The position numbers and the translations under genes are program-made. From positions 1 to 64,000 of the forward strand of contig JASAND010021314.1 of assembly GCA_030248195.1 (NCBI GenBank): a stretch of DNA of 64,000 nt, read 5' to 3'. This DNA comes from Trissonchulus latispiculum. Lineage: Eukaryota > Nematoda > Enoplea > Enoplida > Ironidae. The notes beneath the pieces were generated by a model, which searched no databases, was not told the origin of the DNA, and worked only from the letters and a program-made list of their open reading frames with translations. Below, one piece after another: positions 30,869-43,118 of the stretch; position 1 is the first letter of the stretch; each line of letters starts with the position of its first letter.

Positions 30869-33232
30869 CGGCCACAGGAGTAACAGACCGGAGGGAGCCT
30901 CGTCAAATCCGTAGGTTAATACAAATATGCCTAACAACATACCTATGTAATGAGGCGGCGTGACGTCAGTCCTCTTAAAATATTATGTATGTGTGATTGA
31001 ATTTATTTTAGGTTGAAATTATGTTAGAGGTATTATTTTATGGATGTGTGCAATTTATTTAGAAAATGTGTTGTGAAAATTGTTTGAAATTATCATGTGA
31101 AATTTATGTGAAAGTTCTTGTTTGAGTTTTGTGCGCCTATAGAGAAAATACGTATATGTGTGTCAGTCAGCCTAGCTACTAGCTGGCGCTGTGTGTATAC
31201 GCGTTCTTGGTAGAAATTTCCACCCTTTTCGCTCTCTAAAAGTTGGTCCTAATTCTAACCAATCAAATTCTTCCACGCTGTCTAAAAACTAGTTCTCTCT
31301 TAGACTTCTCAAAGCCTATTCAGTTTAGGTCCTTCTCTCAGACTGTGTGGTCGTGTATGTGTTTTTATACTTCCCTCTACAGGACCTATTATTAGCTGTG
31401 CCTTAATCTGCTCTTACTTGCTGTGCCCATTTTACACCTCGCTTTATATGTCTAAAGGGTTTACCCCTCTAGGCTTTTAGTCGCTCCAGGTTAACCCTGT
31501 TGAGCTAGACTCGTCATATTTATCTTGTCTTTAATTGTTTTTAAATTTATTGTTCTTAAATCTTGCAACTTCTTGATAGGTTAGAATTCTCTTTTGGGGT
31601 AAATCTCTCTCTGTAGTTTATTTTCTGTAGTATTTTTGTGTAGTAGAAATCACTGTGAGTTTTGTATTTTACTCTCTTTTGTATTACATTGTTTAGTTAG
31701 GCTATTTTCTTTACACTGTAATTCATTCTCCAAATTTATTGTACGCATTTCGGGGTTCGCCCCATTATCAAGCACAATTGTTTTCAAGTAAATGTGGTCT
31801 CTTTTTGGGCCATTTTAGGGTGTCATTTTAGTGTAGGTTTTTGTCTTAGAATTGTGTAGTCGGTAAGTAGGGCTTTTTCTGAGTATTTATTGGGTAGGTA
31901 GTTAGTTTATTTAAGTATGTACTTTTCAGCAAATTTGGGGTAGGTTCTTATCTGAGTCTTTGCTCTTCATCGGTGGTTAAACTCCATTCGGTAAGATTCA
32001 CTTAGGTATTTTGGCGAGGTTAGTTAGGTCGACTGGAACTACATCTCCTCCAGGTTCGACGTTCTCCTTGTGCACAGTTTCCCACTCGTAAAGTTTGGTA
32101 GTCCGCACTCTTCCAACTTTACACCTAGATAAAACACAGCTAACTATGTAACTAGAATATGTATTATAGAAATACCGAATAATTATTCAGACAAGCACAC
32201 TAGGCGCAAAACCCAAACAATAACACAACAGATACACACAAACTACCTTAAGGTACAGCACAACGTGCTAGCCCAGGGGAGCGAAGATGATACCGGAGCG
32301 TACCCTCATTGTGACTTGTCGGAAAGGGCAGACGGGCGTAACCAGAGACAAACACGGACAATCGTATAGTTATTGTGTACTCTTGGTAAAACGAAATAAT
32401 AATATTACAACCAAAAGCCGTAAATGGACAGATTAATCTCTTAGTCGAAAGGTGTTTTTGCAATTGTGTGAAGTGAAAACACAACTTCAGAATACATTGC
32501 AGTGTAAACCCTTAAAAACACAATACCTACAATAGTGTTTGAGGCCGGCCGGCCGACGACTTTCGCTTGCCGGGCCGGCCGACTGAGCGGTCGGCCACCG
32601 GCCGGGATGCAAATCAACAGTCAGAAATTTACAATTTCGAACAACTAAGCTTAAAATGACGCCAAAGCTAACTATGCTAAAAGCCGAAACAATACGCCTA
32701 AACTACACCACGCGAGACTTTTGTTAACTTTTCTTACTGTAGCTGGAATACTAAATAGAACGTGTTTCATTCACTGCAAATTAACGTTTGACTGGGCGAC
32801 AATCGTCAAAATACTCTTGCGCTCTCGTCGTTTGAAAATATCTACATCTAGGCTTGGATTTAGTTCCATACTCCACTCTTTTCTTTTTCACCATCTTCCT
32901 GTTCCAGCGCCGACAGTACTAGGACAAAAACTGGATATGCGTCAAGATGGGCCACGGTTTGGAAGCTAGAGCAGCACATTTACACAAAAACTGTAAAAAC
33001 AGCCACTGTTTTGTATGGTTTGTGTAGTCAGTGTACACGTACACCTTCATTCTTCTTATAAAACATCAGAAAATGTCTTAGCACTCATAATAGCTGTACT
33101 GCACTGCGGGACGGCCAGCGACCAAACACTAGGTACAATACGAAACCTGCATTTTGGAAGTTACCTACCTATATTTTTAAAAGCATATTAGCGTTCATTC
33201 TTGATTTTAGTAGGTGTCTAAAATTCAAGATA
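30869..33232. other. Gene-poor stretch
   Basis: T-rich, pyrimidine-rich DNA (31.1-32.1 kb) with no supported ORF. A GC-rich palindromic patch of GGCCGG units lies at 32541-32606, probably a remnant of a GGCCCG-type element. GTGTACTCTTG at 32376-32386 resembles a MITE end in reverse. Confidence 0.4.
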
Positions 33233-33247
33233 TATGTATATATATAA

Positions 33248-33310
<63 letters not shown>

Positions 33311-33318
33311 ATATATAT
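33233..33318. repeat. AT microsatellite
   Basis: About 85 bp of TA dinucleotide with a few interruptions (ATAAGTATATA, TTATATATA). Confidence 0.95.
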
Positions 33319-34435
33319 GAGGATTCTAATGAGGAAATTGCGCAAAAATGCTGTGACGCAAATGAGATAAATAAAAAACATTTTTTCAAATTTTAAAAAT
33401 TTCCTTCTGAGTCCCACACGCAGTTTGCGTCTGATAATTAGTAAATTAATTTTTCGTGTTCAGCAGCCCCCTGGATTTGCAGGTTTGAGAAGCATCACTA
33501 CTTGAAAACAACTTTTGGCACCGGAAACATCTAAGCTTAGCTTTAAGCCAAAGCTTTTACTACCCACCTCCCACCTATTAATTACGCTGAAACGTAATTT
33601 AGACTTCTTTTGGGTTTATGTCAAACGAAAGTTTGTGCTTCACTCGCCTACACGAATTGATTTTTCTCCTTTCCTATAGACGCTAGCTGTGTGTTAAGCT
33701 TAGACGGCCCCTCTAAGAGCAGATATCACATTATGTTAAAATGCTTTAACAGGCCTCGCATTTGGTGCACTTCTAACTTCATATTTTAATACCCTGAAAA
33801 TGCATACCTAGTACTGGGGCGCATTTGTTTATAAATTTCCTCCCGCCCTACGCAGCGCAAAAAAATGTGCTACGTTTCACACGTGACTTAGCATCCACAT
33901 TGGTGGTTTTTGCTGTCATTTTTTCGAAACGCTGTTGGATTACCAATGATTGTGGCAGCATTTACAGTCTGTAACATTTATTTACTGGAGTGCAGCTGGT
34001 GCTCGAATTTGCAACTGCAAATTCTAAATTCTTACAAAACTGAGAGCTGCAGCTGGGTCAAATTCGAGTATTCTATATTTGAGTTTGGTACAATCTCAAT
34101 TGCAAGTTTTAGTTTTTGTGAGCTACCATGATTTTATCAGATTTTTGTTTGAATACAGTGCTTTTTTAGTCCAATAAGCAAAGTAACCACTGTTTAGACA
34201 TTAGTCAGTCTTTACTGTTGGCATATTGTCAAAACTAGCAGGTGTCGACAATTCAGTCAATAGTTTTTTCATTTTGTTATGTCTGAGAAGACGTTTTGCT
34301 GCTTTTTTTACAAGAAGCTATTAACGTATCTGTAAATCATGCTAACGTGTAATTTCTTCTACTTGCAGTACAGTATTTATCTAACAAAGCTTTCAAGTTT
34401 CTAACTAGTTTAAACCAGCCGGTGGGTCAAATGGA
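33319..34435. other. No feature seen
   Basis: AT-rich DNA with no supported gene. Confidence 0.4.
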
Positions 34436-34520
34436 GCTGTTTAACTCGTTTTACCTTGTGCACGAAAAGAATTGAGTTAATTTTAACTCTTTTAACTCGT
34501 TTAACTCGCTGCTCAAATAG
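34436..34520. repeat. TTAACTC-rich MITE remnant
   Basis: AGTTAATTTTAACTC and repeated TTTAACTCG units, ending near CAAATAGGCCC. It resembles the core of the 18830 MITE family. Confidence 0.4.
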
Positions 34521-34561
34521 GCCCAAGTCCCGTTTCGTCTGATTCTTAAAGAGCCACCTAT

Positions 34562-35372
34562 TAGAGATGAGATCAGGGCCGACAAAGCCCGGCCCGGCCC
34601 GGCCCGGCCCGGCCCGACGGGCCGGGCCGGGCCGCGCAGACCTGGTTTCTAGTCAGGGCCGGGCCGGGCCGGGCCTGAGGTAAAGTTAGTAAGGGCCGGG
34701 CCGGGGCGCGCAGCTTCCAAAGAAAAAAGCCCGGCCCGGCCCGGCCCTGTTCGGCCCTGCCAAGCCCTGACGTTTTTCACATTAATTTATTGCATATATA
34801 CACTTTCTAGTTTTAATAATTGATTTTGCCTTCCTAAATTCAAAATTTCTTGCTTTCTTTGTGTCAAATGAGACTGAATATACAACAAATCAATATCAAT
34901 ATCAAATATACATCAGCTTTCGAGTAACAGAAGTTACTACATACATATGTAACTGTTTCAAACTCTTTTCAAACAACAAACAAACATCCAAACATGTAAA
35001 ACATTGAACTATTTCGATAAATCGACCTCAGGCTAATTTAGTACATTTAGTGCTAATTTCCTTAGCAAGGTAGGATGCTGAAATATTCGTAATGCACTGT
35101 TTTTTGAGAGAACATGGAATTTGGATCTCGAGAATACGATAATGAGGCAGAACACAAAATTCTAAGTGTCTCAAATCTTCATAGAAGAATTTTTTAAAAA
35201 TCAGGGCTTTTCAGCGCCGGGCCGGGCCGCGCAGATCTAAACTGCGCTCAGGGCCGGGCCGGGCTAGGGCCTGAAGTTTTTGACACAGGGCCGGGCCGGG
35301 CCGGACAGACCTCAAATTTGAACAGGGCCGGGCCGGGCCGGGCCGGAAAAATCGGCCCTGATCTCATCTCTA
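34562..35372. mobile_element. Non-autonomous hAT-type element, GGCCCG-array family
   Basis: Perfect 21-bp terminal inverted repeats beginning TAGAGATGAGATCAGGGCC, flanked by perfect 8-bp duplications CCACCTAT (34554-34561 and 35373-35380). Both subterminal regions are arrays of GGCCCG / CGGGCC units; the 350-bp centre is AT-rich. Length is 811 bp, with no transposase. It inserted beside a tRNA-like A box (TGCTCAGTTGGTTAGTGCG at about 35384). Confidence 0.9.
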
Positions 35373-35684
35373 CCACCTATATTGCTCAGTTGGTTAGTGC
35401 GTCTTTACGACTTGGGTCAACTAAACGTTTGCCACAACTTTGTCCGATTAGCTAGTTTTTTTGCCACAGGTTTATGCATATGGAGGATGGGTGTGGTCAA
35501 GATATTGGCCCCAGATATCTTAGCTACCCTCCAGTTGTTCAAAATGGTTTCGTTTACTTGTCCGTCCCCGTAATTTTTGTAACTACCAACATATTTAATT
35601 AAAATTTAAACAATTAATAATAAAATTTAAAGGGTCCTGTAGCCTGTTTTCATAGTTTCAATTTAGAAAGATGATTAGGTTAAT

Positions 35685-35800
35685 GTGTAAGGGAAGCAGG
35701 CATAGGAAAGACTGATAAGCCTGAAACGGGAGTTCAGCTGATGGCCCTGTGGTGTAGCGGTAGCATGTCATGTGTGTACAAGTCAAAAAACTGCATAAAA
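35685..35800 (+). mobile_element. SINE: leader plus tRNA-like head
   Basis: The leader (TGTAAGGGAAGCAGGCATAG...CTGATAAGCCTG...GGGAGTTCAGCTGATGG) runs directly into GCCCTGTGGTGTAGCGGTAG, the A-box region of the 6.2-kb SINE. The B box is missing, so the copy is truncated. Confidence 0.65.
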
Positions 35801-36528
35801 ACGCTTACAGCTGTATCTTACCCCCGGCTAAGGCAGCCGGACTTCATAATTAAGCTTTGTAGGAATTTGTAAAGTCTTGCCTAAGGAAGGGGAAATTCTA
35901 CCTGGTACAAGCTTTTTAAGCTACCACTTGGCAAATACAAAGGTCCTGTGGGTGTAAACATGTGTGCTAACCGATAAAAAGTTGTAACGTTTGAAATAAT
36001 CTTTATGCCAGCCTTAATTTCTATAAACTACGACAATACCATTTTTGGCCGTTGGCAACCCTAGAATCCAATTTCATGAAAAGAAGTATTTAAGACTTTA
36101 AAAAACAATTTCAACTTGATGATCAAAATTTCAGCTTGATTGTTGCAGTTTTGTGACTCTCATAGCATAGCTTTTGCTAGGATTAAATTCTTTCGTAAGC
36201 CAAGGGTTTTTGCAAATTTCACCAAAACTACAGTTAACAACAGCATGTGAAAAATAAACGGCTTGAGCCCAGCTGAAATATCTGGACTCGACATTTGTCG
36301 GCACCCATACTCTGTATCTGTGAAAAAATAGGTCCCGGCAAGTCGATTTTAGTAGCCCCCCCCCAAGGAGGGGGGACAACTAAAATGAGGGTGCTCAAAG
36401 TTTCTTGGATTTCAATACTTTTTTGCCGGCATGATAGTAAAGCACATGCGTGGACAAAATAGTATGAAGTCTCTGATTACCTAAGATACCGAAGAATTAT
36501 AGAGCTTGAACTTTTTTCTTCTTTGAAA
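35801..36528. other. No gene seen
   Basis: AT-rich; one short hairpin of opposed C and G runs at about 36354-36376. Confidence 0.4.
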
Positions 36529-36672
36529 CGTCTTTTCAGGAAAGGCTAGAGTGGAATTAAAATTAACTCGATCCTTTCCATGACAGAGTTAAGAGAAGGA
36601 AACTCAAACTTGAACGGAGTTAGAACGAGTTAAAACAGTAGACTCTAGTCAACCCTTTCTTGAAAAGGCCCT
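36529..36672. mobile_element. Small MITE, AGCCTTTTCAAG family (diverged copy)
   Basis: Starts CTTTTCAGGAAAGGCTAGAG and ends CCCTTTCTTGAAAAGGCCC, with the same inner order as 18830-18979. Confidence 0.6.
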
Positions 36673-37974
36673 ATCTGATGTGTAGCGCCACTAGGCAACT
36701 ACTGACTATATTTCAATACAAAACTTATAGCATAGGATCGATTCAAAACTGGAGGAAAACTATTTCTATCTTTAAATACAACGTCATTAGATGGTTAGTT
36801 CATATTACTATCAGGGCTTAACAGAAGCAACTTGAGCGATCAGCTGACATAACAACCAATAACAAACGGATTACCTTTTAAGATTTCCTTTCCTTTACAG
36901 ATTTCCTTTTATCTTATTGCGTTGCTGTTTCCTTTTTAACTAGACAGAAAATACCTATTTTATTTCCTCAAACTCTCGAGTGAGGGTGTATGTATGGTAA
37001 AGACAAGTTTGAAATTTTTCATAATTTATGTTTCAATCGTTTGAGTGACAGCCCGCTCTGCAACTTGTCACACGATAGGGTAACAGCTGCCGAATGGAAT
37101 TTTAAACTTTTTGCTCAAAAAGTCAATTTTTCAGTTTTCAGGCGTTTAGCCAATTCACTCAATGTTTTGTTGAACATTTTTGATGCTGAAATAGGTTATT
37201 TGTGCAATGGACCTTTTGGGTTAATTAGCGTGATAATTAACGGGCTAGTTCTGCAGTTTGTGTCTCTGTATCCATTCTGTTTTTGCTTTTCCCGTTGACG
37301 GGAGATTTCCAAGTTTTCTTTTGACAAGACAGCTTGGAAAGGTAAAGAATTTTAGAGCTAATTAGAGCTTTAGAGCTTAATTCATGCTAAAAAGAGATCT
37401 CCAGTAAGACCTACTCTACTTGTGTTCTTTGGTCGAGATCAACAATTTTACCAATACGAAGTCTGGTGAAATGGAAAGATTCGAAAAGATTTCAATTTTC
37501 AGTTTTTTACTCAGTAGTTTGTGTGGTGCAATGCTGATTGCGAACAATTCAAAGATCTGGTTTCAGAATCACCGTTTCACTTTACATATGACTCCTTCCA
37601 CTGTTCAAACGAAATTTTTACATATATAATAATCAGTTTAAAGTAACTCTTTGAAAATCTTTTTTAACTGTAGTATTCAGTCTTTCAGCCAGTTTCCCCA
37701 CTTTGAGTTAGTCTAAATAAAGTAAATACTGAAATCGGTGGAAATTTGATGGTAGTTAGGATCGATCGAAGCGTCAACCTTCGGTTTGTCAAGCTCATTA
37801 ATCGATAGAGCCACAAATAAAGGCTTTCACTGGCCTTGACCCGGTCCGTAAACAAATTTTTGGTCCGACTAAAAACAGTTCGGTCTGGGCAGGTCATATT
37901 TACGCTACACATTTTAGAATGCGTATTTCAGTTACACAGATTAGAAATATGCGATCATGCCGGTCCGCTTCAAT
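36673..37974. other. No gene seen
   Basis: AT-rich stretch. Short ORFs (for example 36990-37298) have no motif or splice context. Confidence 0.4.
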
Positions 37975-38560
37975 ATCACAGAGGCACAACCAATTCTTGT
38001 GGGTCTCTTGCTCAATTCCACCGAAGCCGTAACTTTTGATTTTTTGACCAATATCCTTAAAATTTTGTATGGAAGCTTACTGGAGGCTGATGAATTCAAG
38101 AATTTAAAAAAAATTAAAATTTTAAATTTTAAGTTGGTAAGAGGGGACCAAAGGAATGAAAACATTTTCCCCCGAATTCTCTGAAAACTTGTAAAAAGGG
38201 GTTTCTGTGGTACTGAGCATGAATCTGGAATCTGTTTTTCGATACAGCTTTTTGTTGGCTCAGATAAAGGTTACATGTTAAGCTGATAGCTTTAGCTTAT
38301 ATTAAGCAACCAAAAAGCTTTATCAAAAATCGGATGTCAGATTCGTGCGCAGCGCTCGAGAAAACCCCTGTATTCAAGTTTTCAGCAAATTCGGGGACAA
38401 CAAATTTTTGATTCCCCTGGTCCACCTTACCAACCTCCTAAGACTTAAAATTTTAAAATTCTTGTATTTATCAGTCTCCAGTGCGTATCCAGACAAAATT
38501 TTAAAGTTATTGGTCAAGAAATCTAAAGTTAGGGTTGGGGGGATTCTTGCTTTTTTTAGA
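37975..38560. mobile_element. Foldback element, diverged third copy
   Basis: Left arm includes TTTTGACCAATA and GGGGTTTCTG...TGTTTTTCGATACAGC. The right arm mirrors it (GAGAAAACCCCTG, TTATTGGTCAAGAAATC). The centre resembles that of the 18200 element (pairs such as GAATCTGGAATCTG and CAGATTCGTG). More diverged than the pair in the duplication. Confidence 0.6.
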
Positions 38561-40289
38561 ATCAGAATTGGATTTGAGTGAACAGCTAAATTAGCACTGA
38601 CAGACACACAGATTTGTACTTGTATTGAGTTTACCAGATAAAGAATTCCCACATTTGTAGCAATTAATTGAGGGTTTTCTGTGCCTATTGAAAATGCTAA
38701 ATTAAGTCCATTTCACTCTTGACAAAAATATCCATTTAGTCTTGCCTTTGGTGTGCTACAAATATTGCCTCTAAACTCTAGCTTAAGAGCCGGCTTCAAA
38801 CGTCACTGCATGGATTTAATTTTGTCTCGGGAGAATTTCATTTGAGTTCCACATTTCGGAGCCAGACACCTTTGATTAGCCTTTAAGCTAAAATCTTTTA
38901 CGTGGATACTCACTCAGAAATTTAGAATAGTCTCGGAAATGTTATTGCCTTTTCTTTTCGTGAGAAATATTTCTGGGGTGTATTTGTGTATTCTGTTTTA
39001 ATAGGTAATTATCAAATATTTAAACCGTTGAGCATGAGCACATGTATTTATGGTAAAATGCACGTTTTTCAAATAAATTGTGTGCTGGAGCAAATTTAAA
39101 AGACCTGCTGCGCTGAAGCGCAGCAAGAATAAACGGTTGATATTTTATTTTAAGTACTGAGGTATATGCCTCAGAATCCAAAGGTTAGAGATTCATAAGA
39201 GCCTGCTTTTCTTGCTATTTCTCTAATGAAATTAAATTTTCCAATGTGTCGAAGTTGTTATAGGCTAATTAAGTGAAACCTAACCAAGTGAAGCTGTAGT
39301 AGGGATTTATAACTGTTTTCCAGCATTCATAATAACAAGTTTGTTTTCGATCATTTGGCTACTATTACGAAATGAAAATACCGTCCTTAATCTTTTGATT
39401 TTCACGATTTTGATAATTCAAAATTAATGATAGACATTCATTGCTCGATTTCAGAACCATCCGGAAGAACTCCACGAACCGAACCCGTTATCCCAAACCC
39501 GAATTATGGTTATGTTTTCGGTTTCCCATTTTTGCCTGGTCCTTCGATTACATACTTATTTTTCCGGGTTTTCCGAATTCATTGACAATTGATGTTAGCA
39601 ATTTTTAGAATAGTCTACGTGTCCAACAAAGGACACAATTTCTTCATGCATTTCACTTTTTAGCTTCAATTTTTTTTAGTTTTTAGGTTTCCGAGTTTTC
39701 ACCAAATTAGAACTTTAATATCTTCTTTGCCCTTTGAACTTATGTAGAATCTGTCACGGTCTTTTCAAGCGATGCTTTTAGGATGATTACTCCACTTTCA
39801 GTAGGCTGAGAGTCTTCAGATTTTATCTTTGCTGATAAATTTTTATGATAGAGTTGAATTGAAATTTTGCTGTACAGACGAGAAATTGTACAAAATGATG
39901 CTTTGTAATAGTAATTCTAACAGGTTTAGCGTGCAGTGCAGATCACTCTGTCTAAAGGACTCTCTAATTTGCCTTCGTGCACCGTGTTTCCATTAGGTTT
40001 GACTACCTTCAAATTCCCAGTCATAGCCTTAATTATACGGCCTCATAATTAGAGATCTTCTCATCACGACATGGTGATTTTGTTCAATGCAAGACAAGCT
40101 GATCAGTAATGTGTATAATCAAGAGTACATAATAGATAAGAGTGTGACAGCTGACCATAATACCGACTCAGCCGATGACGGCAATGGAATCTGCCTATTC
40201 CTAAAGTACCAAAGGTTGACGTCTCAAGAAAGTTTGCAGGCGAGCTTTGGAGTAATACACAATTAAACATGAGCTGGAATTGTTTAAGG
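38561..40289. other. No gene seen
   Basis: AT-rich; one solo MITE end CAAGAGTACATAATAGATAAG at 40121. Confidence 0.4.
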
Positions 40290-41235
40290 TAATGCTTTCC
40301 TTTTGTGTAAATTTGACCCTATAGGCTTAAATCCTTTATGAAAGTAGATGAAACTTTTCAAATATGCTATTTTGGTGCTCTTTAACATTGTGGGACCAGT
40401 CCCTTATTTTTAGGTGCAGAGATAAGAAATTTTCGATTTTCGGCATTATACGCTCAGTAGATAGTCGATACATCAGATTCGTTGTTATGGTCAAATAGAG
40501 GGTACACAAACGAACATTTTTGCTTTTACAACCGTTGAGCTATCTCTAGTGGTTAAGTCACTATAAGGCAAAAACAATTTTTGGGGTCAAAAAACGGCCA
40601 TTTTCGAGGAAATCAGTTTTTTCAAAATTACTGCCAAATTTTCGTTTATTTATACTCAATGGATACGCGGTCTCATTGCCCATTTTATCAATGCCTATTA
40701 GCTACGATTCGTTGCTTTAAGCTAGAGACTTGGCCGGAAAACTGGCGAAACTGCGATTATTTTGCTTTGAACATCGATTTCTCAAAAACTACCCAATGGA
40801 TTCCAATGATTTCTGGCTGAATGTAAATTCGCGCTATTGCGGAGAAACTTTTTTCTGGTTTTGAGCTAAAACGTCTCCAGTTGCGAGAAAACTGAATAGA
40901 AAGTTGCGAAACTTCGTGTCGCCCCACATTTGCCGGATTTTCTGGAGTATTGAGGCTTGTTGAGCCAAATCCAAAAAATGTCCCTCGGCCCATATGTCCT
41001 TCATTATGGCACAAGAAAAAAATTTGGCCGATTCTACAGTTTTGAGAAATCGACGTTCAAAATTTTTGGTCTATATTCAGCCAGTCAGATGTCAGTATGT
41101 CAGTTAGTTTTTGCTAGTTTCGTAGGCTCATGTGAATGTACAGGTTACAAGCTTTAAAACGCTGTATAAAGCTCTTTCCAACTCCCAAAATTCCGAAAGT
41201 TGTAGCGTTTCAAAAAATCACCACAAAAGCACTGC
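40290..41235 (+). repeat. Dispersed repeat, long copy
   Basis: Matches 53630-54235 in the same orientation: shared blocks GGGACCAGTCC, TATCTCTAGTGGTTAAGTCA, ATTTTCGTTTATTTATACTC and, at the end, AAAGTT(G)TAGCGTTTCAAAAAA followed by ATCACCACAAAAGC. Here about 330 bp more lie in the middle. No conserved ORF between the copies, so a non-coding transposon relic is likely. Confidence 0.75.
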
Positions 41236-41400
41236 ACAAAAGGATCGCCACCTTAAGACCACTTTGTACTCTATCCGCTGTTTTCAGCACTTAGGTATTT
41301 GGAGCAAAGGGTTTCTCGCGTCTCCATGCTTCAAGCTTACTATTTAGTGACGTTGTTCACAGAAAGTAATTGTATGGAATGTGCACTTCTCGCTCCTGAC

Positions 41401-41468
41401 TCGGTGGTGTAGTGGTAGCATTCTAGCCTGCAGATTGGATGGTCCGTGGTTCGATTCCCAGCACAGCC
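41401..41468 (+). repeat. tRNA-Cys-like repeat
   Basis: GGTGTAGTGGTAGCA (A box), CTGCAGA in the anticodon-loop position, and a perfect B box GGTTCGATTCC. The acceptor and anticodon stems do not pair, so this is a tRNA-derived repeat and not a working tRNA gene. Confidence 0.5.
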
Positions 41469-41573
41469 AAAATTTTTGTTTCAGCTGAAAAACTTCAATT
41501 TCTGCTGGTTTAGGGTCAAATTTGCGTCACAACAGGTACGTTAAAAGGTTACAGCATGTGGGATAAGTTAAGG

Positions 41574-42251
41574 CAAGAGTACATAATAGAATAAGAGTAT
41601 GAAACTCTGACGCTACTATGTACTAAACATGCTTGACATGCTCGGGTCGTTAACTCGGGACCCCCCCCCCCGAAAGTCTCGGGGGGGTCCCACCCTACAC
41701 TAATTACATGGTTTCATATAAGCGTGTGTCTGCTCGCTGATTCGCTAATTAGCTTAGGCTTACGATAGGCATTTTATTAAAAATTTTTAATTAATTAATT
41801 ATAACTTTAATTAGGTTAATGTAATTAAAAAACTAATTCGACAACTTTGTAGCATTTTTTCTGCTCTTTCCAACGATATAAAAATTGTTGCAGACTACAT
41901 TCCTACGAATTTTTGTTTTGTGCAACAATTTTTATATTATTGGAAAGAGTAGAAAAAATGCTACAAAGTTGTCGAATTGGTTTTTTAATTACATTAACCC
42001 AGTTAAAGTTATAATTAATTAATTCAAAATTACTAATAAAATACCTATCGTAAGCCTAAGCTAATTATCGAATCAGCGAGCAGACACACACTTATATGAA
42101 AGCATGTAATTAGTGTATGGTGGGACCCCCCCCGAAACTTTCGGGGTTTCGGGGGGGGGGGGGTCCCGAGTTAGCGACCCGAGCATATCAAGCATGTTTA
42201 GTACATAGTAGCGTAAGAGTTTCATACTCTTATTCTATTATGTACTCTTTG
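41574..42251. mobile_element. Foldback MITE with arms of about 320 bp, CAAGAGTACATAAT ends
   Basis: Near-perfect palindrome: arms 41574-41892 and 41921-42251, centre 28 bp. Ends CAAGAGTACATAATAG and its complement; flanked on both sides by TTAAGG, a likely target duplication. Each arm contains a run of C and G (GGGACCCCCC, TCGGGGGGGTCCC) forming a hairpin within the arm. Solo ends of the same family are at about 8274, 40121 and 50069. Confidence 0.85.
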
Positions 42252-42255
42252 TTAA

Positions 42256-43110
42256 GGTAATAATTAATAATATTTAAAAATTATTATGGTTGTTGGCTTT
42301 GCTGTTTATGATAACATCAAACCCCTTTGATTTACGTGCCTTCCACTATTTAAACATAGACTTAATGTTATACGTCGGCGTGTTTGTATAATTTGTATAA
42401 TAGGTTTGTATAATATCTCTAGTTTTAGGTATTTAGGTAGGTAAGCACTGCTGTAATTTTCTTAGTATTAGAGAACTTTTTACGTTAAACTCGCCCACGG
42501 CCTGTACTCTGTCATTACAATTTTTCATTAACTTAATTACTTCTTGAAGGCATCTGTAATTAGTTTCCGCAGCTAAGCATTAACTTTGTGCTTGCGTTTC
42601 GTCTGGCCGCTCTCATGATTGATTGAGGCTACAGAATTAATTATAACCAAATTGAAGGAAGTATTTTTGAAGCTGAAATTGCTTTTCTGATCTGCTAAAA
42701 TCTAGTTCAGAGGTATACTTAGGTTTTGGTTAACCTAGGTTTTAGGTAGTTTGCACTAGGGTTTCTGTTTCATGTTGGGGATTCCCCGAAAAGTTGAAGC
42801 TTTACAGAAGTCAATGTTTGAGACAGAATAATTATGAATGTAATTTTACTTCCGTCCCCAGCCAGAACTTTGCTCATAAGAATAAACATTAAGCTTCACA
42901 GTAAGAGCTTGCTATTGGTTTGACGTACTTTTCAAACGCCTTAGGACTTGGAAAGTCACCCCTTTCTAGGAAAGTTTGTTTTAATACTGAAACAGTCTCT
43001 ACTTTACTAATAGGCAAAGCAATCAAATGTATTCATGTGCTCAGGCAGAGCGGTTGCAATGGATTGTGCTGTAGAAAAACAACCAACCACATGCAGACTT
43101 TTAGGCTTAG
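42256..43110. other. No gene seen
   Basis: AT-rich spacer between two transposons. Confidence 0.4.
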
Positions 43111-43118
43111 GTGTCGTC

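Noticed and set aside
30869..32520. LTR retrotransposon in the pyrimidine-rich stretch
   Set aside because: No paired long terminal repeats, primer-binding site or pol motifs were found.
33169..33417. Ile-Tyr repeat ORFs
   Set aside because: They are translations of the AT microsatellite.
34562..35372. CRISPR-like or tandem coding repeats in the GGCCCG arrays
   Set aside because: The units are simple GC-rich repeats without spacers, inside a transposon with target duplications in an animal genome.
41401..41468. Functional tRNA-Cys gene
   Set aside because: A and B boxes are good, but the acceptor and anticodon stems do not pair.
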